From NCBI GenBank assembly GCA_045658525.1, contig JAZOVD010000011.1, forward strand, positions 1 to 14,192: a stretch of 14,192 nucleotides of DNA, read 5' to 3'. This document shows, one piece after another, positions 6,486 through 13,382 of the stretch. Position 1 is the stretch's first letter, and each line of letters starts with the position of its first letter. The position numbers and the translations under genes are program-made. The notes under the pieces were generated by a model. The model saw only the letters and a list, made by a program, of their open reading frames with translations, was not told where the DNA came from and did no database searches. This DNA comes from SIG673 sp045658525 (lineage in GTDB: Bacteria > Bacillota > Clostridia > Oscillospirales > CAG-272).

Positions 6486-7538
6486 ATGGAGAAGCTTGAT
6501 ATAAGAAATATCGTTAAAGCGATACATAAGACAGTTGAAAGTCATAAGCTTGCAAAAGAGGGAGAGTATGCCAGATGGCTTTGGCAGAATGAAAAAGGAA
6601 ACCGCGAGCTGGGTATAAACGAATACGGTTGCGCGGACGCTATGAACATACTTTACACAATAGGCGAGTTTGCCTGTACTCCCGAGGTAAGAAAGGCGAG
6701 ACTTGACGCTCTCCGTTCGCTTCAAAATAAAGAGACGGGTATGTTTACTGAGGCGACGCACCACACTATACATACTACCGCGCACTGTGCGGCGGCGATC
6801 GAGCTTTTCGACGCAAAGCCGCTTTATCCGCTTTACGGGCTTCATCAGTACCTCTCAAAGGAAGGTCTTTACGGACTTTTGGAGTCTCAGGATTGGCTTA
6901 ATAACCCGTGGTCGGAATCACATAAGGGTGCGGGAGTTTACGCGGCTCTGGTAAACGCTGGCGAGGCAACGCCTGAGTTCTGCGAGAACTATTTTACGTG
7001 GTTTGCCGAGAACGCCGACCCTGTTACCGGTTTTTGGCGTAAGGGCGATTCGGACAAAGCGGAGTATTCCTCCAAATGGGACAGAACCGTAAAAGAACCG
7101 ATGAGCAGGGGTCCGATATATACGTATATGGCGGGAGCGTTCCACTATCTGTTCAACCACGAATACGCCAAGATGCCGATTATGTATCCGGAAAAGATGA
7201 TAGATAGCTGTATAAAGATGTACGATGAAAACGCTCTTCCCGCAAGCTTTGGTAAATGTATAGGCTTTTTGGAGATAGACTGGATATACTGTCTCAGCCG
7301 CGCCATGCGTCAGACAGCGTACCGTTACGCTGAGGGCAAGGCGAGGATAGAGGATTTCGCTGTCAAGCTCATAGATTACCTGAACGGTCTTGATTACGAA
7401 ACTCACGATGGATTTAACGACCTCCACGCGCTTTTCGGAACTGTATGCGCGCTTGCGGAGCTTCAACAGTTCCTTCCGGGAAAGATAGTTACGGATAAGC
7501 CGCTTAAACTCGTGCTTGACAGAAGACCGTTCATTTAA
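6486..7538 (+). CDS. Uncharacterised helical (toroid-like) protein, copy 2
   Basis: A 350-residue paralogue of the preceding gene, about 73% identical by hand alignment, with all the motif blocks listed there conserved at equivalent positions and the same C-terminus (DRRPFI). The only length difference is a four-residue insertion in the loop around 187-208, which is also the least similar region. The DNA is more diverged than the protein, so this is an established duplication under purifying selection rather than a recent copy or assembly error. There is no signal peptide or membrane segment. AAAGGAG (6471-6477) precedes the ATG at good spacing, and the M18 aminopeptidase follows after 20 bases. 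The function is unknown; conserved polar aromatic residues in helical repeats suggest an enzyme, perhaps acting on a carbohydrate or isoprenoid, but nothing here proves that. Confidence 0.8.
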   Translation: MEKLDIRNIVKAIHKTVESHKLAKEGEYARWLWQNEKGNRELGINEYGCADAMNILYTIGEFACTPEVRKARLDALRSLQNKETGMFTEATHHTIHTTAHCAAAIELFDAKPLYPLYGLHQYLSKEGLYGLLESQDWLNNPWSESHKGAGVYAALVNAGEATPEFCENYFTWFAENADPVTGFWRKGDSDKAEYSSKWDRTVKEPMSRGPIYTYMAGAFHYLFNHEYAKMPIMYPEKMIDSCIKMYDENALPASFGKCIGFLEIDWIYCLSRAMRQTAYRYAEGKARIEDFAVKLIDYLNGLDYETHDGFNDLHALFGTVCALAELQQFLPGKIVTDKPLKLVLDRRPFI

Positions 7539-7558
7539 ACACAGAAAGGAAATATACG

Positions 7559-8950
7559 ATGAGTAACGAAGAAAAGCTTTCGGATAAGCTTACGGTAAAG
7601 AAAAAGAATATTTACGATAACGCGGATGCTGAAAAGAAGAACAGGATATTTGCGTTTTCAGAGGAATATAAGAGCTTCCTTGATGCGGGGAAGACCGAAA
7701 GAGAAGCGTCGGACTATGCGGTAGCTATGGTCAAGGCGGCAGGGTTTACCGAGTATAAGCTCGGAGATAAGCTGAACGTCGGAGATAAAAAATATTACGA
7801 CAACCGCGGTAAGAGCATTTACGTGTTCAAGGTAGGCTCCGAGCCTCTCGATAACGACGGAATAAGAATACTTGCCGCGCATATAGATTCTCCGAGAATA
7901 GATTTGAAGCAGATGCCGCTTTACGAGGATTCGGGAATGGCGTTCTTTAAGACCCATTACTACGGCGGCATCAAAAAATATCAGTGGACGGCTATCCCGC
8001 TCTCGCTTCACGGAGTTATAGTCAAGAAAGACGGAAGTAAGGTCACGGTCCGTATAGGCGACGATGCGGGCGACCCGATATTCTATATAAACGATCTTCT
8101 TCCGCATCTCGGTCAGGAGCAGGCTCAGAAGCCTCTCGGCTCAGCCATTTCAGGTGAGTCGCTCAATATACTTGTCGGCGGAATGCCTCTCAAAGACGGA
8201 GACGATAAGGACGGCTCTGTAAAGCTGGGCGTTCTCAACATCCTTTCCGAAAAATACGGAATAACGGAGGAGGACTTTATAAGCGCGGAGCTTTCCTGCG
8301 TTCCCGCGTTTATGGCAAGAGACGTTGGTTTTGACCGCTCCCTTATCGGAGCATACGGTCATGATGACAGAGTTTGTGCTTATCCGCTTCTCCGCGCGCT
8401 TACAGACGTTGATACGTCTAAGACCGTTCTCGGTGTTCTCGCTGATAAGGAGGAGGTCGGAAGTATGGGCAATACTGGTATGCAAAGTATGCTCCTGCTT
8501 GACATCATAACCGAGATAGCTATGTCTATGGGATATTCTCCGATAGCGGTAAGAGCCGCATCGAAGTGTCTCTCCGCTGACGTAAACGCTGCGTTTGACC
8601 CTAACTTTGCCGAGGTCTATGAAAAGCGTAACAGCGCAATGATCTCCTGCGGAACTACCATGTCCAAGTACACGGGCGCGAGAGGAAAGTCGAGCACGAG
8701 TGACGCTTCGGCGGAGTTTGTCGGTTACGTCCGTAAGCTTTTTGCCGAAAACGGGGTTGATTGGCAGACCTCGGAGCTTGGTAAGGTGGATGGCGGAGGT
8801 GGCGGAACGGTCGCTATGTATATAGCTAACCTGAATATCGATACCGTTGACCTCGGAGTTCCGGTCATATCTATGCACGCGCCTTACGAGGTTGTGTCAA
8901 AGGCAGACGTTTATTCCACTTATGAAGCGTTCTGCGCTTTTGTCAGATAA
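7559..8950 (+). CDS. M18 family aminopeptidase (aspartyl-aminopeptidase type)
   Basis: A 463-residue cytosolic dinuclear-zinc aminopeptidase that removes N-terminal residues, acidic ones in the best studied members, from peptides. All expected catalytic elements are visible: H108 in AAHIDSPR, the bridging aspartate D269 in GHDDR, the E298-E299 pair in DKEEVGSMG (general base plus ligand), D341 in LSADVNAAF and H440 in SMHAPYE. The conserved serine/glycine-rich GKVDGGGGGTVA segment is also present. The length matches bacterial M18 enzymes, which form large tetrahedral dodecamers. AGAAAGGAAA precedes the start, and the stop codon overlaps the ribosome binding site of the SGNH hydrolase gene. 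It probably finishes peptide breakdown to free amino acids; the link to the two upstream paralogues is only co-transcription. Confidence 0.93.
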   Translation: MSNEEKLSDKLTVKKKNIYDNADAEKKNRIFAFSEEYKSFLDAGKTEREASDYAVAMVKAAGFTEYKLGDKLNVGDKKYYDNRGKSIYVFKVGSEPLDNDGIRILAAHIDSPRIDLKQMPLYEDSGMAFFKTHYYGGIKKYQWTAIPLSLHGVIVKKDGSKVTVRIGDDAGDPIFYINDLLPHLGQEQAQKPLGSAISGESLNILVGGMPLKDGDDKDGSVKLGVLNILSEKYGITEEDFISAELSCVPAFMARDVGFDRSLIGAYGHDDRVCAYPLLRALTDVDTSKTVLGVLADKEEVGSMGNTGMQSMLLLDIITEIAMSMGYSPIAVRAASKCLSADVNAAFDPNFAEVYEKRNSAMISCGTTMSKYTGARGKSSTSDASAEFVGYVRKLFAENGVDWQTSELGKVDGGGGGTVAMYIANLNIDTVDLGVPVISMHAPYEVVSKADVYSTYEAFCAFVR

Positions 8951-8959
8951 GGAGAATGT

Positions 8960-9679
8960 ATGAAGATACTTGCGATAGGTAACAGCTTTTCTCAGGACGC
9001 TACCCGCTATATTCAGGATATAGCGAAAAGCGCGGGGATAGAGTTGTTTGTCAGAAACCTTTATATAGGCGGTTGCAGTCTGGAACGGCACGCGCAAAAC
9101 GTAAAGACGGGCAAGGAAGCGTATTCTTACGAGGAAAACGCTGTCGGAACGCGTATGATCTCGGTCGGTGAGGCGCTTGAACTCGAAAAATGGGACGTTG
9201 TGACGGTACAGCAGGTCAGCGGTCAGTCGGGAATAGCTGAAAGCTATGAGCCGTATATTACCGAGCTTCTTGATTTCATAAAAGAAAAAGCCCCGCAGGC
9301 GAGAATAGTTTTTCACAGAACCTGGGCTTACGAAAAAGGCTCTGCGCACGGAGACTTTCCCAGATACGACTGCGACAGAAAAAAGATGCTTGACTGCATA
9401 ATAGCGGCAAGCACCGAGGTCGCGGCAAAAAAGCACGGTCTTGATATAATCCCGTCGGGAAACGTGATAGGAAAGGCAAACCTGATGCCCGAATTTGATT
9501 CCGAAAAGGGCGGAGTTTCGCTTTACCGTGACGGCTTTCACCTTTCGCTTACTTACGGAAGATACCTCGCGGGACTCGTTTGGTTCAAGTTTTTTACCGA
9601 CGAGAGCTGCGATAAGGTTACATATAGCCCTGACGGAACGGACGAAGGGCTTATAAATGTTTTGAAAAGCATCGTATAA
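8960..9679 (+). CDS. DUF4886-like SGNH/GDSL hydrolase
   Basis: A 239-residue SGNH-fold hydrolase. Block I is AIGNSFSQDA with the nucleophile S9, block II is the glycine of YIGGCSL, block III is the VQQVSGQSG segment in place of the usual GxND, and block V is DGFHLS with D191 and H194. This order, especially IGNSFS then YIGGCSL, is characteristic of the DUF4886 family, putative esterases found near polysaccharide-degradation genes. The substrate is unknown; O-acetyl or similar ester removal from glycans is a family-based guess. No signal peptide is seen, so it acts in the cytosol. The ribosome binding site AAGGAG overlaps the aminopeptidase stop, indicating translational coupling. It is the last gene of its operon, followed by a strong terminator. 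Confidence 0.85.
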   Translation: MKILAIGNSFSQDATRYIQDIAKSAGIELFVRNLYIGGCSLERHAQNVKTGKEAYSYEENAVGTRMISVGEALELEKWDVVTVQQVSGQSGIAESYEPYITELLDFIKEKAPQARIVFHRTWAYEKGSAHGDFPRYDCDRKKMLDCIIAASTEVAAKKHGLDIIPSGNVIGKANLMPEFDSEKGGVSLYRDGFHLSLTYGRYLAGLVWFKFFTDESCDKVTYSPDGTDEGLINVLKSIV

Positions 9680-9685
9680 ATTTAA

Positions 9686-9716
9686 ATGGCGGTCTGAGAA
9701 GACCGCCATGTTTTAT
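9686..9716. terminator. Strong intrinsic terminator between convergent operons
   Basis: A perfect 10-bp stem ATGGCGGTCT (9686-9695) / AGACCGCCAT (9700-9709) with a GAGA loop is followed by GTTTTATTATT on the plus strand. On the minus strand the tail is ATTTAAATTTATA, so it may also stop the opposing serine hydrolase transcript. The GAGA loop is the same as in the terminator at 3961-3991. Confidence 0.88.
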
Positions 9717-11194
9717 TATTCTGCTGCTCTTGCAATAAATTCACCTTGGTATTCGTTAAAGAAATTCTCGGCGGTCTTTACCATAAGTATTGCCGCTTCG
9801 TTATCTTTAAACGCGAACATCATACCGAGAGTTCCGAAATAACGGTCGATGACCTGAACTCTTACGATCAGCTTTTTTTCTTCAAGCCAACCCGCGGATA
9901 CCGCGCAATCGTACATAAAGCCGTTATCCGTAACTACGCCGCCCCTGTCGTCGGAGTAACCGAGCTGAGGGAATTTCGTGAATACGTTTTCGGTCATACC
10001 GAAGGGAAGCTCTTTTTCTCCTTGCGCGTTAACGTAACGCAGGACTCCCTTGCCGTTGCCGTCAAACGAGAACGAAAAACGTTCAAATCCGGCTTTGTTT
10101 TGGTCGCAGATAAAGACCTTGCCGTTAAGCTCCTTTTCAAATTCAGAGGAGCGATTTCCGTCAGCGACGGCGAGCGTGAGCGTAGATGCGTATTCGCAAA
10201 GCTCCTTGTACTCGCTTTCGTTTTCGGAAAGCGGGGAGCTTGACATTTCGGAGACGATAAATTCGTCAAACGCCGCAAATACCAAAGACGCGAAGCCGTC
10301 GTAGCCTTGGTTATCTCCCGTGCAGACGAATATCGTGTCAAGCTCGGGAACGCATATCGTGAACTGACCGCCCATTCCGTTGAAGGCAAAGCCGTTTTTG
10401 GTACACCATATCTGATAACCGTAACCCTGCTCGTTATATCTGCTGAACGGGGAACGGTGGTTATCCGCTTGCTTTGTGGTAGCGAGACGGAGATAGTTTT
10501 CGTTCATTAAACGCTTTCCGTGCCAGTCTCCATAGTTCATTACGAATCTCGCAAACGATATCATATCGCGCGGAGTACAGAGAAGCGCGGAGTCTCCCCA
10601 TGAATCGCCGTTGCGGGTTTTGAGTATGCTGGCGGTCCTGAACGTTCCGAGGTGACAAAAGATCTTGTCGTACAGATAGTCGAAAAGCGTTTTTCCTGAA
10701 AGCTTTTCGACAAGCGACGAAAGGACCTGAGAGGCTGGGCTGTCGTATTCCCAGATAGTGCCCGAGGGACGTATGACGGCTGATGAGTTCAGATATTCGT
10801 GAGTCCTGTCAGGGTCGGTTGTCGAAAACCAGTAAGGCGAATGGCAGGCGGTACACATAGTAAGCATGTCGCGCACAGTCTGTTTTTTCAGATATTCGGG
10901 AAGCTCTCTGTCTGTTTTTTCGGGAAAATAGCTCGCTATCGGTGCATCAAGCTCTAATTTTCCATCTTCTTCGAGAAGTCCTACCGCGATAGAAACGTAG
11001 CTTTTTGTCTGTGAGTACATTCTGTGACAAAAATCAGCGTCAAACGGCTTCCAGTAATATTCTCCGAACAGTGCCTCGCCCTTCATCAGAAGAAGGCTGT
11101 GCATTACTATTCCGTTTTTTTCGAGGTATCTTAAAAGTCTTTTTACGCTTGAACTTCTGACTCCTGCCTTTTCGGGCGTTATCTTTTTAAACAT
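9716..11194 (-). CDS. Serine hydrolase, class C beta-lactamase / penicillin-binding fold
   Basis: A 492-residue protein. The N-terminal part (about 1-330) has the serine beta-lactamase-like fold: SQTK (S61-K64) is the SxxK nucleophile motif, Y150-D-S152 the YxN/S motif, and FNGMGGQ a glycine-rich third motif in place of KTG. The remaining roughly 150 residues form a separate beta-rich region (FSFSFDGNGKGVLRY, KKLIVRVQVIDRY), as in multidomain serine hydrolases of this family. Members include esterases, D-amino-acid peptidases and carboxypeptidases; the substrate cannot be assigned. There is no signal peptide, which argues against a periplasmic penicillin-related role and for a cytosolic hydrolase. 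AAAGGAG overlaps the stop codon of the upstream CNNM/HlyC gene, so the pair is translationally coupled. Its stop adjoins the terminator at 9686-9716. Confidence 0.87.
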   Translation of the reverse strand: MFKKITPEKAGVRSSSVKRLLRYLEKNGIVMHSLLLMKGEALFGEYYWKPFDADFCHRMYSQTKSYVSIAVGLLEEDGKLELDAPIASYFPEKTDRELPEYLKKQTVRDMLTMCTACHSPYWFSTTDPDRTHEYLNSSAVIRPSGTIWEYDSPASQVLSSLVEKLSGKTLFDYLYDKIFCHLGTFRTASILKTRNGDSWGDSALLCTPRDMISFARFVMNYGDWHGKRLMNENYLRLATTKQADNHRSPFSRYNEQGYGYQIWCTKNGFAFNGMGGQFTICVPELDTIFVCTGDNQGYDGFASLVFAAFDEFIVSEMSSSPLSENESEYKELCEYASTLTLAVADGNRSSEFEKELNGKVFICDQNKAGFERFSFSFDGNGKGVLRYVNAQGEKELPFGMTENVFTKFPQLGYSDDRGGVVTDNGFMYDCAVSAGWLEEKKLIVRVQVIDRYFGTLGMMFAFKDNEAAILMVKTAENFFNEYQGEFIARAAE

Positions 11195-11205
11195 ACAAAT
11201 CTCCT

Positions 11206-12522
11206 TTATACCGTGCTTTCAAGTACGTTTTTAAGCGTTACCATAGTTCCTTCGATACGGTGATCCTTTATGTGAGTTATCTTGATGGAGAGAAGCTCCG
11301 ATTCAACGGTCATTACCGTTCCGTTATCGGGAATAGAGCCAACGTAGTTAATAACGTATCCCGCAAACGTCTCAGCTTCGCATTCGAGTGAAACTCCGAG
11401 CGCTTTTTCGACCTCGTCTATCGGTGCGCCCCCCATTATCTTCCACGTTTTCGAGTCGAGCGGCTCTATTTCGGGAGCTTTTGGGGTCTCGTGCTCGTCA
11501 TAGATGTCTCCGACTATACATTCAAGCAGGTCCATTATCGTCACTATTCCGCTCATTCCGCCGTATTCGTCCATAACTACCGCGAAATAACAACGCATCT
11601 TTTTCATATTCTTGAAAAGCACGTTGGCTTTCATTGATTCCGGTACAAAATACGGAGCGCGTACCGCGCATCTCATAACGTTATCCTTGTTTCTGTGGTT
11701 AAGTCGGAAGTATTCCTTTGAGTTCAGGACTCCGACTACGTTGTCGATAGTTCCGTCACATACGGGAAAATACGTGTGACGGCTTTTGAGTATGGTCTTT
11801 TCCCATTCCGAGGTAGTCTCAGTCGTCCACAGTATCGCTATTCCAGTGCGGTGTGTAGCTATTTCGCCAGCCGTTATGTCATCGAATTCGAAAACGTTCT
11901 GTATAAGCTCCTTTTCCTCGGTGTCTATCGCGCCGTTTTCACTTCCTGCATCGACCATCATACGTATTTCGTCCTCCGTGACCTCCTCGTCGCTTTCGTT
12001 CGGATTGATGCCGAAAAGACGGAGTATTCCGTTGGTCGAGGCGGTGAGTAACCATACTATCGGAGCGAATAATTTAGATATGACAGAGATGAGCGTCGAA
12101 AGAGCGAGCGCGAGCTTTTCGGCGTTCTTCATAGCAAGTCTTTTCGGAACTAACTCTCCGAAAACGAGCGTGAAGAATGAAAGTACAAGGGTTATAAGAA
12201 CGACTGCTATTGAGTCGAGTATCTTTGGCGAGACGGTCACTCCAAGGGAGGGTATGGCGTTTACTATCGGGTCGGAAAATCCGTCCGCCGCGAACGCGCT
12301 CCCGAGAAATCCGGAAAGGGTTATCGCTCCCTGTATCGTGGCGAGGAAGCGGGCGGGTTGACTTTTCAGCCTTGCGAGCCGAACGGCGCGCTTGTCCCCC
12401 TTGGCGGCAAGCTGAGCGGTTTTGGCGTCGCTTATCGACAGCACCGCTATTTCGGCGCAGGCGAAAACCGCGTTCAACGCTATAAGAACTACTTGGAGAA
12501 TAAGTTGCGGAATAATGTCCAT
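11206..12522 (-). CDS. CNNM/CorC-HlyC family membrane protein with paired CBS domains
   Basis: A 438-residue inner-membrane protein of the 'hemolysin C / DUF21-CBS' family, now linked to Mg2+ or Co2+ efflux by CNNM/CorC homologues. The N-terminal DUF21/CNNM domain has hydrophobic segments at about 5-28, 60-80, 102-123 and 138-160, with the family signatures ATIQGAITLSGFLGSAFA and FGELVPKRLA. An acidic linker (EDEIRMMVDAGSENGAID) leads to a CBS pair (about 215-340; FPVCDGTIDNVVGVLNSKEYF and VVMDEYGGMSGIVTIMDLLE). The C-terminal transporter-associated CorC_HlyC domain spans about 355-435 (ETFAGYVIN). Length and order are complete for the family. Despite the family name, toxin activity is not implied. 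AAAAGG lies upstream of the ATG, and the gene is first in a two-gene operon with the serine hydrolase. Confidence 0.93.
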   Translation of the reverse strand: MDIIPQLILQVVLIALNAVFACAEIAVLSISDAKTAQLAAKGDKRAVRLARLKSQPARFLATIQGAITLSGFLGSAFAADGFSDPIVNAIPSLGVTVSPKILDSIAVVLITLVLSFFTLVFGELVPKRLAMKNAEKLALALSTLISVISKLFAPIVWLLTASTNGILRLFGINPNESDEEVTEDEIRMMVDAGSENGAIDTEEKELIQNVFEFDDITAGEIATHRTGIAILWTTETTSEWEKTILKSRHTYFPVCDGTIDNVVGVLNSKEYFRLNHRNKDNVMRCAVRAPYFVPESMKANVLFKNMKKMRCYFAVVMDEYGGMSGIVTIMDLLECIVGDIYDEHETPKAPEIEPLDSKTWKIMGGAPIDEVEKALGVSLECEAETFAGYVINYVGSIPDNGTVMTVESELLSIKITHIKDHRIEGTMVTLKNVLESTV

Positions 12523-12566
12523 TTTAAAGCCTTTTACCTCACGATTTTATTACGTTTTACGCCCAT

Positions 12567-12595
12567 ATTCTAACACAATCACTATTAAAAGTCAA
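12567..12595 (-). promoter_or_regulatory. Promoter of the CNNM/HlyC-serine hydrolase operon
   Basis: On the minus strand TTGACT (plus 12590-12595) and TAGAAT (12567-12572) are separated by 17 bases, with a TG one base before the -10. The start codon is about 45 bases downstream. Confidence 0.7.
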
Positions 12596-12635
12596 CGGAA
12601 TATCCCAATATTAACATAATTTTAACCGTTTAAGA

Positions 12636-12664
12636 TTGACAAACGCGCGTTGAAAGTGTATAAT
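12636..12664 (+). promoter_or_regulatory. Consensus promoter of the pth-mfd operon
   Basis: Perfect TTGACA (12636-12641) and TATAAT (12659-12664) boxes are separated by 17 bases; this is the strongest promoter in the window. The spacer contains a 10-bp perfect palindrome AACGCGCGTT (12642-12651), which may be chance. Transcription should start near 12671. Confidence 0.88.
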
Positions 12665-12686
12665 ACAAAGCGAAGGATAAAAAATA

Positions 12687-12712
12687 GCGGAGACGTTTTT
12701 ACGCGTCTCCGC
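12687..12712 (+). other. Stable hairpin in the 5' leader of pth
   Basis: GCGGAGACG (12687-12695) and CGTCTCCGC (12704-12712) form a 9-bp perfect stem with an 8-base loop, about 16 bases after the predicted transcription start and 29 bases before the pth start. No T-tract follows, so it is not a standard terminator. CAAAGCG (12666-12672) and CGCTTTG (12718-12724) could close around it, but the left arm would lie mostly upstream of the predicted transcript start. AGCGGA (12686-12691) can also pair with TCCGCT (12716-12721). Confidence 0.6.
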
Positions 12713-12741
12713 CATTCCGCTTTGCAAAAAGAAAGGAAAAA

Positions 12742-13371
12742 ATGATGTCGAACATATTTGATATATTCAAAAGCATAGAAAAGGAGAAAGCTCCGCTTGG
12801 TAAGCCTGAGCTTGTCATAGCGTTTCTCGGAAACCCCGGGGCGGAGTATGCCCGTACAAGACATAACGCGGGATTTATGTGCGCGGAGTATATTTCCGAG
12901 AAGTACGGTATAAAGATGGACAGAGCCAAGTTCAAGGCTCTTATGGGAGAAGCTGTGTTTGGCGGTAAAAAGGTGCTTTTCCTTAAACCTCAGACCTTTA
13001 TGAATCTTTCGGGAGAGTCGGTAAAGGAAGCGCTTTCATTCTATAAGCTCGACCCTGAGGCTCAGCTTCTTGTTGTTTACGACGACGTTTATCTCGATGC
13101 GGGTAAGCTGAGGATAAGAGAAAAAGGCTCTGCGGGCGGTCATAACGGAATAAAAAGCATCATATATCACACCGAAACGGAGAACTTCGCAAGGATACGC
13201 GTGGGAGTCGGTAAGCCGCCCGCGGGTTATCCGATGCCAGACTGGGTGCTCGGTAAGCTTCCCGAAAACGAAAGAGAACGTTTTTTCGAGAGCCTTGAAA
13301 GGGCGGCTAAGGCGGCGGAGCTTATAGCCGAAGGCAAATTCAGCGAAGCTATGAACAAATATAACGGATAA
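12742..13371 (+). CDS. pth: Peptidyl-tRNA hydrolase
   Basis: A 209-residue essential enzyme that cleaves the ester bond of peptidyl-tRNAs dropped from ribosomes, recycling tRNA in the cytosol. All key residues are seen: N31 in FLGNPG, catalytic H41 in TRHNAGF, N88 in QTFMNLSG, D114 in VVYDD and N135 in GSAGGHNGIKS, matching N10, H20, N68, D93 and N114 of the E. coli enzyme. About 20 extra residues, charged and amphipathic (FDIFKSIEKEKAPLGK), precede the usual start of the fold. Two adjacent ATGs are possible (12742 and 12745); AAAGGA at 12732-12737 is better spaced for the second. mfd follows after 11 bases, the conserved Firmicutes order (spoVC-mfd in B. subtilis). It has a consensus promoter and a leader hairpin. 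Confidence 0.95.
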   Translation: MMSNIFDIFKSIEKEKAPLGKPELVIAFLGNPGAEYARTRHNAGFMCAEYISEKYGIKMDRAKFKALMGEAVFGGKKVLFLKPQTFMNLSGESVKEALSFYKLDPEAQLLVVYDDVYLDAGKLRIREKGSAGGHNGIKSIIYHTETENFARIRVGVGKPPAGYPMPDWVLGKLPENERERFFESLERAAKAAELIAEGKFSEAMNKYNG

Positions 13372-13382
13372 CAGGGAACGTA

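Noticed and set aside
6440..7538. Repeated 3' ends of the two paralogues (GACAGAAGACCGTTCATTT) as a direct repeat or recombination site
   Set aside because: The repeat encodes the same conserved DRRPFI C-terminus and is explained by gene duplication.
8150..8878. Minus-strand open frame of 242 codons inside the aminopeptidase gene
   Set aside because: It lies wholly opposite conserved M18 catalytic motifs and has a basic, low-plausibility composition typical of antisense shadows.
8897..9709. Long open frame on the minus strand (270 codons) opposite the SGNH hydrolase gene
   Set aside because: It is antisense to a gene with clear catalytic motifs and a coupled ribosome binding site. Its translation shows no recognisable domain and no ribosome binding site; it arises from codon bias of the plus-strand gene.
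11786..12361. Plus-strand open frame of 191 codons inside the CNNM/HlyC gene
   Set aside because: It is serine-rich, without motifs, and opposite the well-supported membrane protein gene.
12642..12651. AACGCGCGTT palindrome in the pth promoter spacer as an operator
   Set aside because: A perfect 10-bp palindrome is not rare in a 219-base intergenic region, and no flanking symmetry extends it. It is noted within the promoter entry only.
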